From: Emticicia oligotrophica DSM 17448
Lineage (GTDB): Bacteria; Bacteroidota; Bacteroidia; Cytophagales; Spirosomataceae
Direction of reading: 5' to 3'
DNA length: 58,952 nucleotides
Assembly (NCBI RefSeq): GCF_000263195.1
Contig: NC_018743.1
Location: 1-58,952, forward strand
A model generated the notes under the pieces. That model searched no databases. It saw only the letters and a list, made by a program, of their open reading frames with translations, and had not been told where the DNA came from. The translations under genes were made by a program, and so were the position numbers. Shown piece by piece: positions 45,201 through 53,561 of the stretch; the first letter of the stretch is position 1; the number at the start of each line of letters is the position of its first letter.

Positions 45201-48200
45201 GACAAGGGACTATCTTGAATGGTAATGGCGTAAGTATTGGGTGATAAATTATTGAAAGTCCGATTGCCCGAAAAATTACTGCCATTAATGGCCAAATTAT
45301 AGTTTCCATTTCCACCTGTAATATTGTCAATGCTTAAATTAGCTGTTGGTATTTGACAGTTGATGGGGTTAATGGTGTAAGTAGCTTTGATGCTATTGGG
45401 TAGTTCTAAATTCACGGCTTCGGTGTAGGCACACAAATTATCGGTGACGGTAACGTAATAAGAACCATTGGGCAAATTGGTAAAACTATTATTCCCCGAA
45501 GCCGATGTTTGATTACTGATGCGATAGACATAATTTCCCTGTCCCCCTCTCACATTATTGACCACGATGCTTCCATTTTCCGTCACGCAATCAGTGGGTA
45601 ATGTTTTGGCAATGTCAAATCGAATGGGGCTACTCTTGGCAATTATCGTGACAGGAAAATCTTTGGAGCAAGAGTTTTGGTCTCTGTAATTGACTACATA
45701 ATTTCCAATTTTGAGATTGTCGAAATATCCACTTCCGTTAGCAGCAGTAGCTAAACCATTACCATTGAAATCTGTTCCCGATAAACTATAAGTAAAAACA
45801 CCAGTGCCTCCTGAAGCACCCACTTTGAAATAGCCCGTGGCGTAACTGGCACAATCCACGTCTTGTTTTTGTAAAATAGAAATGTTGATGTCACTTGGCT
45901 CGCTCAAGTTTAGGCTAATACTGGATTGACAGCTATTGGCATCTTTGCCATAAATTGTGTAGTTTCCAGCAGATAGAGTTGTAAAAGTGCCCGAGGTTTG
46001 GAAGTTGTTATTATCTTTTGAGAATTGATATGGAGCCGTACCCCCTGACATAACTGCCTGAATACTACCTGAGTTATTTTGGTAACAAGTCAGATTAGAT
46101 TGCGAGCTGATGCTTACTTGTAAAGCTTGAGCTGGTTGTAAAATATCTATAGAGATGGGTTTTGTACAACCTACGTTATCCTTGACAGTAAACACAGCAG
46201 TTCCTGCAGCAAAACCATCAAAAGTTCCCGAAGTCTGAAAATTGCTGCCATCCTTAGAAAAAGTATAGGGAGCTATTCCGCCCGTTGCAGCAATGGTAGC
46301 CGTGCCATTATTACCACCTAAGCATGAAACGTCTGTTTTACCGCTGACGCTCGGCAGAATATCGGTCGGTTGGGTCAGTGTTAGACTGCCCGTGGTTTTG
46401 ATACAACCATTGGCATCTTTCACCCAAAAGCTGTAAGTACCAATCGCAAAAGAAAAATTAGCACCGCTCTGGTACGCTGTGCCATTGGCCGAATAAGTAT
46501 AAGGACTGGTACCCCCACCCGCTAAGACATTGATGCTGCCATCATTGCCACCAAAACAAGTCACGTGTTTAGTGATACTCGGCGTAGCCGTCAGCACTGT
46601 TGGTTCATTGACCTTGACAGTTTGGCTATTCAAACAACCTCGACTATCCTTGGTTTGGATGGTATAGCTACCCGCTGTCAAAGCACTGAAGGTACCTGTA
46701 CTGACAAAATTGATGCCGTCTCGGCTATATTGATAGCTTGGGGTGCCCCCACTTCCTACCGCTACGATTTGCCCTGTTTGGTCGGAATAGCAAAGATTAT
46801 TGGTGATAGTAATCACTGCAGAAACAAGACTTGGTTCGCTAACGGTAGTATTTATACTTACTTTGCAAGCGTGGCTATCTTGTGCATAAATGGTATAGGC
46901 GTTGGCCGCTAAAGCACTAAAAGTTCCCGAGTTTTGGTAGGTTGTATTATCTTTTGAAAAAGTGTAAGGCCCCACTCCCCCTGTAGCACTCACCATGATC
47001 TGTCCCGAATTATCACCATGACAAGTCAGGTTGGTAATAACAGGGCTACTAATTACAATAGGGGTAGGTTGTAAAATACTGGTATTTGTAGTTTGGGTAC
47101 AACCTTTGGCATCTTTAAGAGTAAAGGTATAATCCCCTGCCACCAGGGCTGTAAAACTGGAATCAGATTGAAAAGTAGAGCCATCCTTAGAAAACTGATA
47201 AGCCTTAGTTCCACCATTGGCTTTGAGTTTCACTACTCCCGTATTGGCACCATTACACAGCACATCTACTTTCGTATCAATGCTTAATTCTAAGGCATTT
47301 GGTTGGGTAATACTTAGAATTGCACTTTCTTTGATACAGCCGTTTGCGTCTTTTACCCAAAACTTGTAATTATTTACCCCCAAATTAGTAAATAAGTTCG
47401 AACTGACGTATATTGTACCATCCTTAGAAAATTGATAGGCAGGCCTTCCTCCCGTAGTATTTAGAGTAATCTGCCCATCCGCTCCACCATAGCAATTAAT
47501 ATTTTTAATATCTGGATTAATACTTAAATCACTCGGTTGAGTTATGATTTGCGAAGCCACATTGACGGTACACAGATTATCTTTGACTTTCACCGTATAG
47601 GTATTGGCACTTAAACCCGTAAAGACATTGCTCGCAACGAAGTTGGTCCCATCAATCGAATACTGTACCGTACCTGAAGGAACTCCTGCTGAAATGATGG
47701 TAATAGAACCAGTGTTTCCTCCAAAACAACTTACATCTTGGCTTGTTAATGTAGCACTTAGTGTACTGTTAATACCAATGCTTTCATTCAAGTTTTTTGT
47801 GCAACCAGCAGCGTCTTTGACCCAAAAAGTATAGGGACCAGCCCCCAAATTGGAAAATGTATTTGAGGTTTGATAATTGGTATTATTAATGCCGTACTGT
47901 AAAGTACCAATCCCTCCTGAACCATTTAACGTGATAGAGCCATTGTTTTCGCCTACGCAATTTGCATTATTTTTAGTAGCTAAAGAGAAGTTTAAGGCTG
48001 CATTTTCGTAGACATTGATATTTTTGGTGGTTTCACACCCTGAAGCATCTCGGACTTTGATGTTGTAATTTCCGGCATTGAGTCCCCCAAAGAAATTACT
48101 ATTTTGAAATGCTCCACCATTGATAGCATAAAGAAATGGTGATTTTCCACCATTGACATTGGCGGTTATACTACCCGTACTGCCACCATTACAAGCGACA

Positions 48201-49327
48201 TTCACCACACTCTCTGCTATACTCATGTCATCTACTACATTGAATTGTTGACGTGTTTTCAAAACGCCATCAACAATTACACCTACCCATTGGCTACCCG
48301 AGTTACTGGGTTGCCAAGTAATCCCCGTTCCGTAAGGTAAAACGCCCCCATTGGAAAGATTACCACTGGAAGAAGTATAAACTACTGAACGAGCAACCGT
48401 CTTTTTTAATACATTGTCGATGTAAAATTTAAAATTGGCTCCATCGAAAGTGATTTTAAAGGTAGATGCACTGAAATTTCCTGATTCAGTGTTTTCAATG
48501 GTGCCATTATAAGTATATTCTTTGATAGTAATGGTATTATTATCCCACATCCGAAACCCAATGGCTCCCAAGGCTATTTCCTGTATATCAAAAGGTAAAA
48601 CCCCATTATGCTGATATTCTAAACTAAAAGGACTGCGGCCCGAGAAATTGGAATTACTGTAAAAAGCAACAGTACCATTGTAAGTAATCGACCCATTGCC
48701 ATTGATGGTATAACTAATGGGGTTATTTGAGCCTTGTAGGTCTGCTCCAACAATACCACTATTTAAGGGGCTGCCATTAATGAGAAATTTACCCGAAGTA
48801 TAAGTGGTTCCAAAACTACTGGTACCAATTAAAATATTGTACTTATGCAATCCGTGGGCATTGATGTTAATGGCTTCACACTTTCCCACAGAAATCGGAT
48901 TTGATAAACGGTCATAAGGAGCCGATTCATCCGTCGAACCAATACCATTGCCTGAATAACTATTTCCATTAGGCACTTCTATGTACACATAATCATCTTC
49001 GACCGTACGGGAAGCGGCTACACTGCCGCAAGCATCTCTGACCTCAAATGTATCGCCTGGCTTGAGTTTACCAAAATCAAAGCTAATTTTGCAAATGCCA
49101 TACGCACAAAATCCCTCGAAATAATCAACATCTTTAACCCATTTGACATTATTGACCCAAAATTGGATACCATCGGGCTGGTAACAAACTTGGTTAAAAA
49201 CAGTCACCCCCGTTGATGTGTACTTAATACTTGGTAGATAAAGTTTATTTTGGGCCGATGCACCAATGGTGCTTGCACCGAAGGCTCCTACTACCAGTAA
49301 GAGCCAAAGAAGTGGTCTTAAATGCAT
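42206..49327 (-). CDS. SprB-repeat giant surface adhesin with T9SS sorting domain
   Basis: A 2373-aa protein. Its signal peptide runs from the ATG at 49327 (MHLRPLLWLLLVVGAFGAST), preferred over a TTG at 49363. The first 370 or so residues are unique, including a lectin-like beta-rich part. Then come about 22 SprB-type repeats of 75-90 residues, each with C-x-G-x-x-x-G-x-I ... G-G-x-x-P-Y-x-(Y/F)-S-x-D-G ... Y-x-(V/F)-x-V-K-D-x-x-G-C. A PKD-like domain precedes a C-terminal type A sorting domain (V-V-V-L-P-N-P-N-Y-G-K-F-S-V ... ending RIAIID), which directs secretion and surface attachment by the type IX system. SprB repeats are known from the gliding adhesin of Flavobacterium johnsoniae. As the first gene of the toxin operon it may provide contact with target cells; that is inference. 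Confidence 0.9.
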   Translation of the reverse strand: MHLRPLLWLLLVVGAFGASTIGASAQNKLYLPSIKYTSTGVTVFNQVCYQPDGIQFWVNNVKWVKDVDYFEGFCAYGICKISFDFGKLKPGDTFEVRDACGSVAASRTVEDDYVYIEVPNGNSYSGNGIGSTDESAPYDRLSNPISVGKCEAININAHGLHKYNILIGTSSFGTTYTSGKFLINGSPLNSGIVGADLQGSNNPISYTINGNGSITYNGTVAFYSNSNFSGRSPFSLEYQHNGVLPFDIQEIALGAIGFRMWDNNTITIKEYTYNGTIENTESGNFSASTFKITFDGANFKFYIDNVLKKTVARSVVYTSSSGNLSNGGVLPYGTGITWQPSNSGSQWVGVIVDGVLKTRQQFNVVDDMSIAESVVNVACNGGSTGSITANVNGGKSPFLYAINGGAFQNSNFFGGLNAGNYNIKVRDASGCETTKNINVYENAALNFSLATKNNANCVGENNGSITLNGSGGIGTLQYGINNTNYQTSNTFSNLGAGPYTFWVKDAAGCTKNLNESIGINSTLSATLTSQDVSCFGGNTGSITIISAGVPSGTVQYSIDGTNFVASNVFTGLSANTYTVKVKDNLCTVNVASQIITQPSDLSINPDIKNINCYGGADGQITLNTTGGRPAYQFSKDGTIYVSSNLFTNLGVNNYKFWVKDANGCIKESAILSITQPNALELSIDTKVDVLCNGANTGVVKLKANGGTKAYQFSKDGSTFQSDSSFTALVAGDYTFTLKDAKGCTQTTNTSILQPTPIVISSPVITNLTCHGDNSGQIMVSATGGVGPYTFSKDNTTYQNSGTFSALAANAYTIYAQDSHACKVSINTTVSEPSLVSAVITITNNLCYSDQTGQIVAVGSGGTPSYQYSRDGINFVSTGTFSALTAGSYTIQTKDSRGCLNSQTVKVNEPTVLTATPSITKHVTCFGGNDGSINVLAGGGTSPYTYSANGTAYQSGANFSFAIGTYSFWVKDANGCIKTTGSLTLTQPTDILPSVSGKTDVSCLGGNNGTATIAATGGIAPYTFSKDGSNFQTSGTFDGFAAGTAVFTVKDNVGCTKPISIDILQPAQALQVSISSQSNLTCYQNNSGSIQAVMSGGTAPYQFSKDNNNFQTSGTFTTLSAGNYTIYGKDANSCQSSISLNLSEPSDINISILQKQDVDCASYATGYFKVGASGGTGVFTYSLSGTDFNGNGLATAANGSGYFDNLKIGNYVVNYRDQNSCSKDFPVTIIAKSSPIRFDIAKTLPTDCVTENGSIVVNNVRGGQGNYVYRISNQTSASGNNSFTNLPNGSYYVTVTDNLCAYTEAVNLELPNSIKATYTINPINCQIPTANLSIDNITGGNGNYNLAINGSNFSGNRTFNNLSPNTYAITIQDSPLSCKSVVSVEIKEQNRADLKVSALGNISCFGGNNGFINAFGDNNMGPFTYAINNGGFSSNANFGSLSAGTYKISAQTRIGCLDSIRVTLSQPSLLQSNITLQSNLCNGDQTGKISIVGTGGVSPYQYSLDGTNYQSGNDFTNLSAGNYTVTVKDNNGCSFTQNPILSQPTLVTTASSVLQEVSCFAGSDGKGQVIASGGTLPYTFSIDGTNFVSSNVFDGLKANTYQFWVKDANGCTKTSTVITVTQPTLLVPSVVAFSNTLCNGSSDGTITLAATGGTSPYQYSKDNSTYQNAVLLTAFPAGNFTVYVKDSKGCVKTIEQSIDQPAPLSLNLVSKSDLTCFENQTGKLEVGINGGTQPYRYSLDNTTFQSSPIFTNLKAGTYQVTGKDVNNCTFLLSTSLSEPELLKASFTVKTNDCYGDQTGKINTFASGGTQPYEYNLNQQAFQTGTEFNQLFAGNYQMTVRDKNACIYTQNVEVKQPDELKLFPINQDLIRCFGEANGSILINTTGGTPNFIYSLDDKIYEDKPLFQSLKVGTYQIYVKDANQCFKKTEITLKQPDKLLMSLVKQANPLCAGEANGIIEVKAVGGNGGYTFIRDNVDSTKTGLFEKLSQAEYTFKVLDAKQCEDTIKSVVLKWPTALRATEEKVVTPACVGDANGAITISMKGGTPPYKTQLNEVLSMVNPSTIDAFVFDNLTSGTYSIRLQDANGCQLQTSVKVPVPAQLNAIDFSSYLPEKVCKGQQLILNANNPNQIVQWYFNGTAIPLKELALQENMQLSQDHQSLTTSVAGKYSVSVKNASGCEVKAAYELVNNDKALDADFLLPVQVFVGDEVVAMDITKPIPDKVIWTLPAEADKMEENIKRIKFAFVNDGKYVVQMQAFLGDCIALVKHDIEVFKPEDVDKTDPKLGYDKAKLISKVVVLPNPNYGKFSVTVDLIRAKPIEVSLVRASSGQTVYQTTLSEAKLQHVFEMDVKVKSDNYLLIVRSEDSVNQTRIAIID

Positions 49328-49516
49328 AAACTTGTGTAAATTTATCTTACGCTTTTTCAGCAATTTGTAAGTGTGTTTGGAATAAATATGGTATCTTTTA
49401 TTTTAGTGAAGGGAGCAGAAAATGTTTCACTTTGTTCTCCACTTAATTAGCATCAGATATTCATGGAAATTGATTACTTTTATTTGTTCATAAAAGGTTT
49501 GGGCTGTACAATACCC

Positions 49517-49738
49517 TCAACAAGTTGCATGAGCGTCATAAAGGTCTTTAAGTCTGGTCAATGTTCCCCAAAATTTCCTCTCTGAAGCTTTTTTTATTTT
49601 GACTTCACATTTCACAAGAGTCACATTATTGGGTATAGTAAATAGGGATATTAGTGCACCGAGGTAGGTTTCATAAGGAACTTCTATGCTGGTGGTTTGG
49701 GCGATGGAAGAATGCAAAAAAAACAGCAAAGTTGACAT
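49517..49738 (-). CDS. Short secreted-like protein, possibly truncated
   Basis: A 73-aa frame with a signal-peptide-like start (MSTLLFFLHSSIAQ) and a short mature part containing IPNNVTLVKCEVKIKKASER. No family is recognised. The small size and the lack of a conserved end suggest either a small secreted protein or the N-terminus of a truncated gene at the upstream edge of the giant-protein operon. Confidence 0.4.
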   Translation of the reverse strand: MSTLLFFLHSSIAQTTSIEVPYETYLGALISLFTIPNNVTLVKCEVKIKKASERKFWGTLTRLKDLYDAHATC

Positions 49739-50275
49739 AATTATTTTATTGTAGATTACGCTGGCAAAAGTTGTACTGCCAGCAAAAATGAGAAAAAAAA
49801 CCTTATTCTAAGAAAAAAAACATATTTTTTTTACATCCTTTTTAATCAATACCGCTTAATCATGGAAACAGTACCGTTCAATGAGAAAAACTTAAAATAC
49901 ATCCTCATTCTCCTATTATTTCAGTCGATTTTGTATCACTTACTTGAGATCACTTAGTTATAGCCCATACCTACGAAAATAGATGTATCGAGCTTACCCA
50001 ATCGAAGATAGAATAATGTGATACATTTCCTATAAAAATACTGCCTTAAAAGAGTATGCTGTTGACCCATGCAAATTTACTTTCTACGTAAAAACTGCGA
50101 CTTTTTACAAAGAAAATATGACTTCTTACGTAAATACTGAGACTTTCTATTCAACAAGAAAAGTGGATGTCGCTCTTATATAGTGTTGAATAAAAGAAAG
50201 TACAAAATTTGTCATCGCTTTGCTATAAAATTTCAAATTGAATTTTTGGGTACGAATATTAAAATCTGAGCGGCA
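49739..50275. other. Intergenic region with short direct repeats
   Basis: There is no confident gene. A 31-codon hydrophobic frame (49862-49957) is too short to call. Repeated TACGTA-centred motifs occur at 50081-50098 (TTTCTACGTAAAAACTGC) and about 50124-50141. A 17-of-18 match to the first lies at 58713-58730 on the far side of the rep/par block. Confidence 0.5.
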
Positions 50276-50704
50276 TTAAGAGCTCCGTTTTTCTATAAAT
50301 CCCTTCAATAATAAATATTTTCTGTATCCTAAGTGGGTTTCGGCAATAGTATTGAGTGGAACACCTAATTGGTTCAGTTGAAAAATGTTGTCTTTGTCGT
50401 AGATAAATTGTTGAATTACGCCTTTGGGTTTTCCCAATTTTATTCTTCTTTCTTTTCGTGCTTTTAGCCCTTCTATGTTTTTTTTGATATAAAATCTCTT
50501 TCCAATTCTGCAACCGTTGAAAATATGGCGAGCAAAACCTTATTAGTCATATCACGTTGATTGCTTGGGTCAAGAGTAAACCTTGTTTAATAAGTAAGAA
50601 TGACTTTACACTTTTTGGTTTAAATGAGTTCCTCAATAATTTGTAAAACCTCCTTGATTGACCTACCTAGTCGAGAAAGTTCAGAAACAATAAGAGGCTG
50701 TTTA
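50276..50704 (-). pseudogene. Degraded serine recombinase
   Basis: Read across three frames, the minus strand gives successive pieces of a resolvase/invertase: PLIVSELSRLGRSIKEVLQI, then DMTNKVLLAIFSTVAELERD, then RRIKLGKPKGVIQQF with a C-terminal HTH. Frameshifts and stops separate them, and the catalytic N-terminus is missing at the junction with the IS5 relic. It is not the same gene as the intact resolvase at 22896. Confidence 0.75.
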
Positions 50705-51043
50705 AATTTTATTCAATAAATGTTTTATGGCAGAGATTTTTAATACTTCTTCTGCAGTTCTCATTAATAATTCATAATTGCGACATAATCTTCGGTCATT
50801 ATCAAACTAAGCAAAGGTTCTCTCAATAATCCATCTCTTAGATATTGGCTCAAAAGAATTGTTTAGTTTGTCTGTCCTTAGAGTAATTTTAAGCATATAT
50901 CCGAATTTTTTCTTTATCTCGGCTACCAAACTCCCTCGATAACCACCATCAGCCAAGATAATTTTAACTACTGTTACCATTATAGCAATCAAAAAAACAT
51001 TTTTATCTATCACTACATGCCGTCCAATACCCTTTACCTTCAA
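50702..51043 (-). pseudogene. C-terminal relic of an IS5-family transposase
   Basis: The frame from 51043 encodes the end of a DDE transposase: I-L-A-D-G-G-Y-R-G (second Asp), then P-I-S-K-R-W-I-I-E-R-T-F-A (catalytic Glu). A TAG then stands where the family has Trp, after which FDNDRRLCRNYELLMRTAEE continues to a natural end at 50702. The N-terminal half is absent. It is an inactive fragment next to parB. Confidence 0.8.
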
Positions 51044-51093
51044 TAAACAATATTATAATGTGATAAATACGTTATAAAACCATAAAAGCCTAG

Positions 51094-52005
51094 TCAGAGT
51101 GCCTTAATTATCAATTTTATTTCAGAAATAAGGTCTCTGTATTCCTTAACTGTCAAGATTTCTGAATTTTGTTTCAATAAATTAAGTATTTTTTCCTTTA
51201 CTACCAATGGCTGATTAGCCTTTTTGGGCTCCCCTACCCCTGCTTTTAATTCGCCTGTCTTGCCAAACTCAATTACTTCTGCTTTAGTTAAAAGTGATTT
51301 TCCTTGTAATACTTCTGTTCTTAAATCAGCAGGTAAGTTCTCTACACTCTTGGCGAAAAGAGCGTCATTCCTAATCGTCTTTTCTGAGATATTAAATTCC
51401 TTTGCCAAGTCTTGTGCAGTGGTTGTTTTTTCATAATGGTAAATTTTGCCATTATGCTTTTCATTAGCATTTTTATCCTCTGTTGATGCTTCGTTTTCAT
51501 AATGGAAAATTTTACCATTATGCTCATCTCGCTCATACTTACCTTTTTCTTTCTTCAATGAAAGATATTTTAGACCCCTAAAATATGAGATTTGTTCAGG
51601 GTTTAAGTTTCTTCGGCCAAGCTGGTGATTAATCATATAATCTTTGGCCGAATCCATTGTCTCAAACTTTAATGGACTCGAAATCTTAAAGTCTACTAAA
51701 TGATTCTTACAAATTTCATAGCGATTATGTCCATCTAAAATCACATAAACAGGGTTTTCCATCTCTGAAATACCAGCAATCTTCTCAGTTGTTAGCCAAA
51801 TCGTCAATGGGTCTTTACATCCATGTTCGAGTATATTATTTTCAAGTTGCTGAAATTCCTCCTTAGTCAATGCTGGAATAAATCTTTTAAGTTCATCGAC
51901 AACAATTAGGCTTTTCTTTATCTTCTCCTGTTCTGAAAATGCTGAAACAGGCAAATTCTGAGTCGCCTGATTAAAGCCCGCCATAAAATCTACTTTCTTA
52001 GCCAT
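51094..52005 (-). CDS. parB: ParB-family partition protein
   Basis: A 303-aa DNA-binding partition protein. A ParB/Sulfiredoxin-type N-terminal domain has P-V-Y-V-I-L-D-G-H-N-R-Y-E (about 85-97) and the related L-G-R-R-N-L box. The central helix-turn-helix (A-Q-D-L-A-K-E-F-N-I-S-E-K-T-I-R-N-D, about 200-217) and a C-terminal dimerisation region follow. Between the two domains the protein repeats E-H-N-G-K-I-(F/Y)-H-Y-E twice. At DNA level each repeat is a perfect palindrome CATAATGG-N9-CCATTATG. The gene follows parA by 14 bp in one operon and should bind parS sites and work with ParA in plasmid segregation. Confidence 0.85.
   Translation of the reverse strand: MAKKVDFMAGFNQATQNLPVSAFSEQEKIKKSLIVVDELKRFIPALTKEEFQQLENNILEHGCKDPLTIWLTTEKIAGISEMENPVYVILDGHNRYEICKNHLVDFKISSPLKFETMDSAKDYMINHQLGRRNLNPEQISYFRGLKYLSLKKEKGKYERDEHNGKIFHYENEASTEDKNANEKHNGKIYHYEKTTTAQDLAKEFNISEKTIRNDALFAKSVENLPADLRTEVLQGKSLLTKAEVIEFGKTGELKAGVGEPKKANQPLVVKEKILNLLKQNSEILTVKEYRDLISEIKLIIKAL
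51432..51456. promoter_or_regulatory. Palindrome CATAATGG-N9-CCATTATG, copy 1 (candidate parS)
   Basis: Perfect 8-bp arms at 51432-51439 and 51449-51456 with a 9-base A/T-rich centre, inside parB. An identical-arm copy starts 66 bp away. Two equal palindromes within a partition gene suggest a centromere-like binding site, although they also encode the repeated HNGKI-HYE residues. Confidence 0.45.
51498..51522. promoter_or_regulatory. Palindrome CATAATGG-N9-CCATTATG, copy 2 (candidate parS)
   Basis: Arms 51498-51505 and 51515-51522, same 9-base spacing as copy 1. The conserved arm sequence and spacing, despite differing loop bases, support a functional site. Confidence 0.45.
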
Positions 52006-52019
52006 TGTATTTTGTAATA

Positions 52020-52970
52020 TTAAATTGAAACTATTTCTTGTGCTAAAGCGGCATATTGCTGCGTTGGAGACGCAGTAGGAGCATACATAAATAAATCTTG
52101 CATAGCTAATTGCGATTGACGCACAGCAGTGGCATTCTCGACAATAGCATCAAAGATGCGAAAATGTTTATATTCTGCCTTAACTTTTTCAATCATCAAT
52201 TGATGTGCTGATTCTATATTACGACCATTTCGTTTGACCATCGTAAATAAAATCCCCTTAACAGTCAGTGTTGGATTGCTGTATTCCCTGATACTATAAA
52301 TAATCTCAAACAACTTTTTCATTCCGTGGTAGGTAGATGCTTCTGGCAAAAAAGGAATAATACAACTATCTGAAGCAACGAGAGCGTTTTCGGTAAGTAT
52401 TCCAAGTGAGGGAGGGCAGTCAATTAAGATATAATCGTAGTTTTCACGCACCGAGCTAATTCTTTTTGCCAATCTACTGTTGGCACTTACTGAGGCAATT
52501 AGCTCCTGTTCTCGCTCTGACATCTTAATATCCGATGGTACTAAATCTAAGTTGTCTTGTAAATGAATAATTGGTAAAGGCTCGTTTTCAAGCAATGAAT
52601 GTATGATTTGTTTGTCGAATGAAAACTGGTTGAAACACTGTGTAGTATTTCCTTGAGAATCCATGTCAATCAATAGTACTTTCTTACCAAGTAATGCCAA
52701 AGCCTTTCCTAAGTTTATGGTGGTTGTAGTTTTAGCAACTCCCCCTTTATGATTCACAATCGAAATTACCTGTGCTTTGGTAGTTTGATTTTTGAAACCG
52801 TATTTCCGCAAAATAGGCTCTAATAGGCTGCAATTTTTTTGATTAAGTACAATTTTACCTTTTGTTGCCTTATTAAGTGTACTTGCTGGTAGGCCCGCCT
52901 CTTTTTCTAACTGTGAATGATTTAAGGCAGGATTATTTTTTAAGAAAGTAATTATTTGCTCCGATGTCAT
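52020..52970 (-). CDS. parA: ParA-family partition ATPase
   Basis: A 316-aa protein. An N-terminal winged-helix/HTH-like region (about 1-60, N-H-S-Q-L-E-K-E-A-G-L-P-A-S-T-L-N) suggests operator binding as in type Ia ParA proteins. The ATPase domain has the deviant Walker A KGGVAKTT (75-82), the switch L-L-I-D-M-D-S-Q-G-N-T-T and Walker B Y-D-Y-I-L-I-D-C-P-P-S-L-G. It is the first gene of the parAB operon, divergent from rep across the origin. It powers plasmid segregation with ParB. Confidence 0.93.
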   Translation of the reverse strand: MTSEQIITFLKNNPALNHSQLEKEAGLPASTLNKATKGKIVLNQKNCSLLEPILRKYGFKNQTTKAQVISIVNHKGGVAKTTTTINLGKALALLGKKVLLIDMDSQGNTTQCFNQFSFDKQIIHSLLENEPLPIIHLQDNLDLVPSDIKMSEREQELIASVSANSRLAKRISSVRENYDYILIDCPPSLGILTENALVASDSCIIPFLPEASTYHGMKKLFEIIYSIREYSNPTLTVKGILFTMVKRNGRNIESAHQLMIEKVKAEYKHFRIFDAIVENATAVRQSQLAMQDLFMYAPTASPTQQYAALAQEIVSI

Positions 52971-53083
52971 TATGAATAGCTTTAAAGTAATTACAAATAA
53001 AAATCTATTTTTTTAGATAAGCAACTTTATTTTTCTTAAAATTTAGAAACACTTTTTATAAGCAAACCAAATTACAACAGTAA

Positions 53084-53520
53084 AACGACTTTTATGGGGT
53101 TTTACTGACATACGCTTTTTATTAAAAAAAACTACAAAAACGACTTTTATAGGGTTTTCAAAACATTTCTCTTTTATTAGAAAGTAAAATACTATTTTTA
53201 TATAACGACTTTTATGGGGTTTCGTTAGAAACTCTTTCTTTGAATATCAAAAAACAAAAACGAATACATTTTACTATATCTTTTCTTTAAAAAGAAAAAT
53301 TTTAAAAACAACGACCTGTTTTGTATCTTTCTTTTTTCTTTCTTTCTCTTTATATTCTTTCGCTTGATGTAAAGTGCTATAAATCAATTACTTATATAGT
53401 AATAAAACGACTTTTATGGGGTTTAAAACGACCTTTATGGGGTTTAAAACGACTTTTATAGGGTTTAAAAACGACCTTTATGGGGTATTAAAACGACTTT
53501 TATAGGGTTTAAAACGACTT
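53084..53520 (+). repeat. Iteron array, replication origin
   Basis: Eight full iterons of consensus AACGACTTTTATRGGGTTT and one partial copy. Five lie in tight phase at 53406, 53427, 53448, 53470 and 53492 (spacing 21-22 bp), then a half copy at 53513. Three are dispersed at 53084, 53139 and 53204. The spacing of two helical turns is that of Rep_3-type iteron origins. An AT-rich stretch (53223-53400) between the dispersed and clustered groups, containing T/C-rich tracts, is a likely duplex-unwinding region. The rep gene follows directly. Confidence 0.92.
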
Positions 53521-53539
53521 AAAAAAATATTAGTCGTTT
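53512..53539. promoter_or_regulatory. Inverted half-iterons ahead of rep
   Basis: AAACGACT (53512-53519) and its reverse complement AGTCGTTT (53532-53539) are separated by 12 bases. Iteron plasmids commonly use inverted half-iterons as the dimer operator through which Rep represses its own gene; the position just before the rep promoter fits. Confidence 0.6.
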
Positions 53540-53561
53540 TTGTGTGTTTATATTTCAAAAT

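Noticed and set aside
42206-49327. Repeat-rich 7-kb region as a possible DNA satellite or CRISPR-like array
   Set aside because: One uninterrupted frame encodes SprB-type protein repeats; the periodicity is a protein-domain periodicity of 75-90 codons.
49862-49957. 31-codon hydrophobic frame as a small membrane protein or type I toxin
   Set aside because: Too short to support without conservation or an antisense RNA; left in the intergenic description.
53406-53520. Regular 21-22-bp repeats that could be taken for a CRISPR array
   Set aside because: Repeats are separated by only 2-3 bases with no unique spacers, no cas genes are present, and the rep gene follows; they are iterons.
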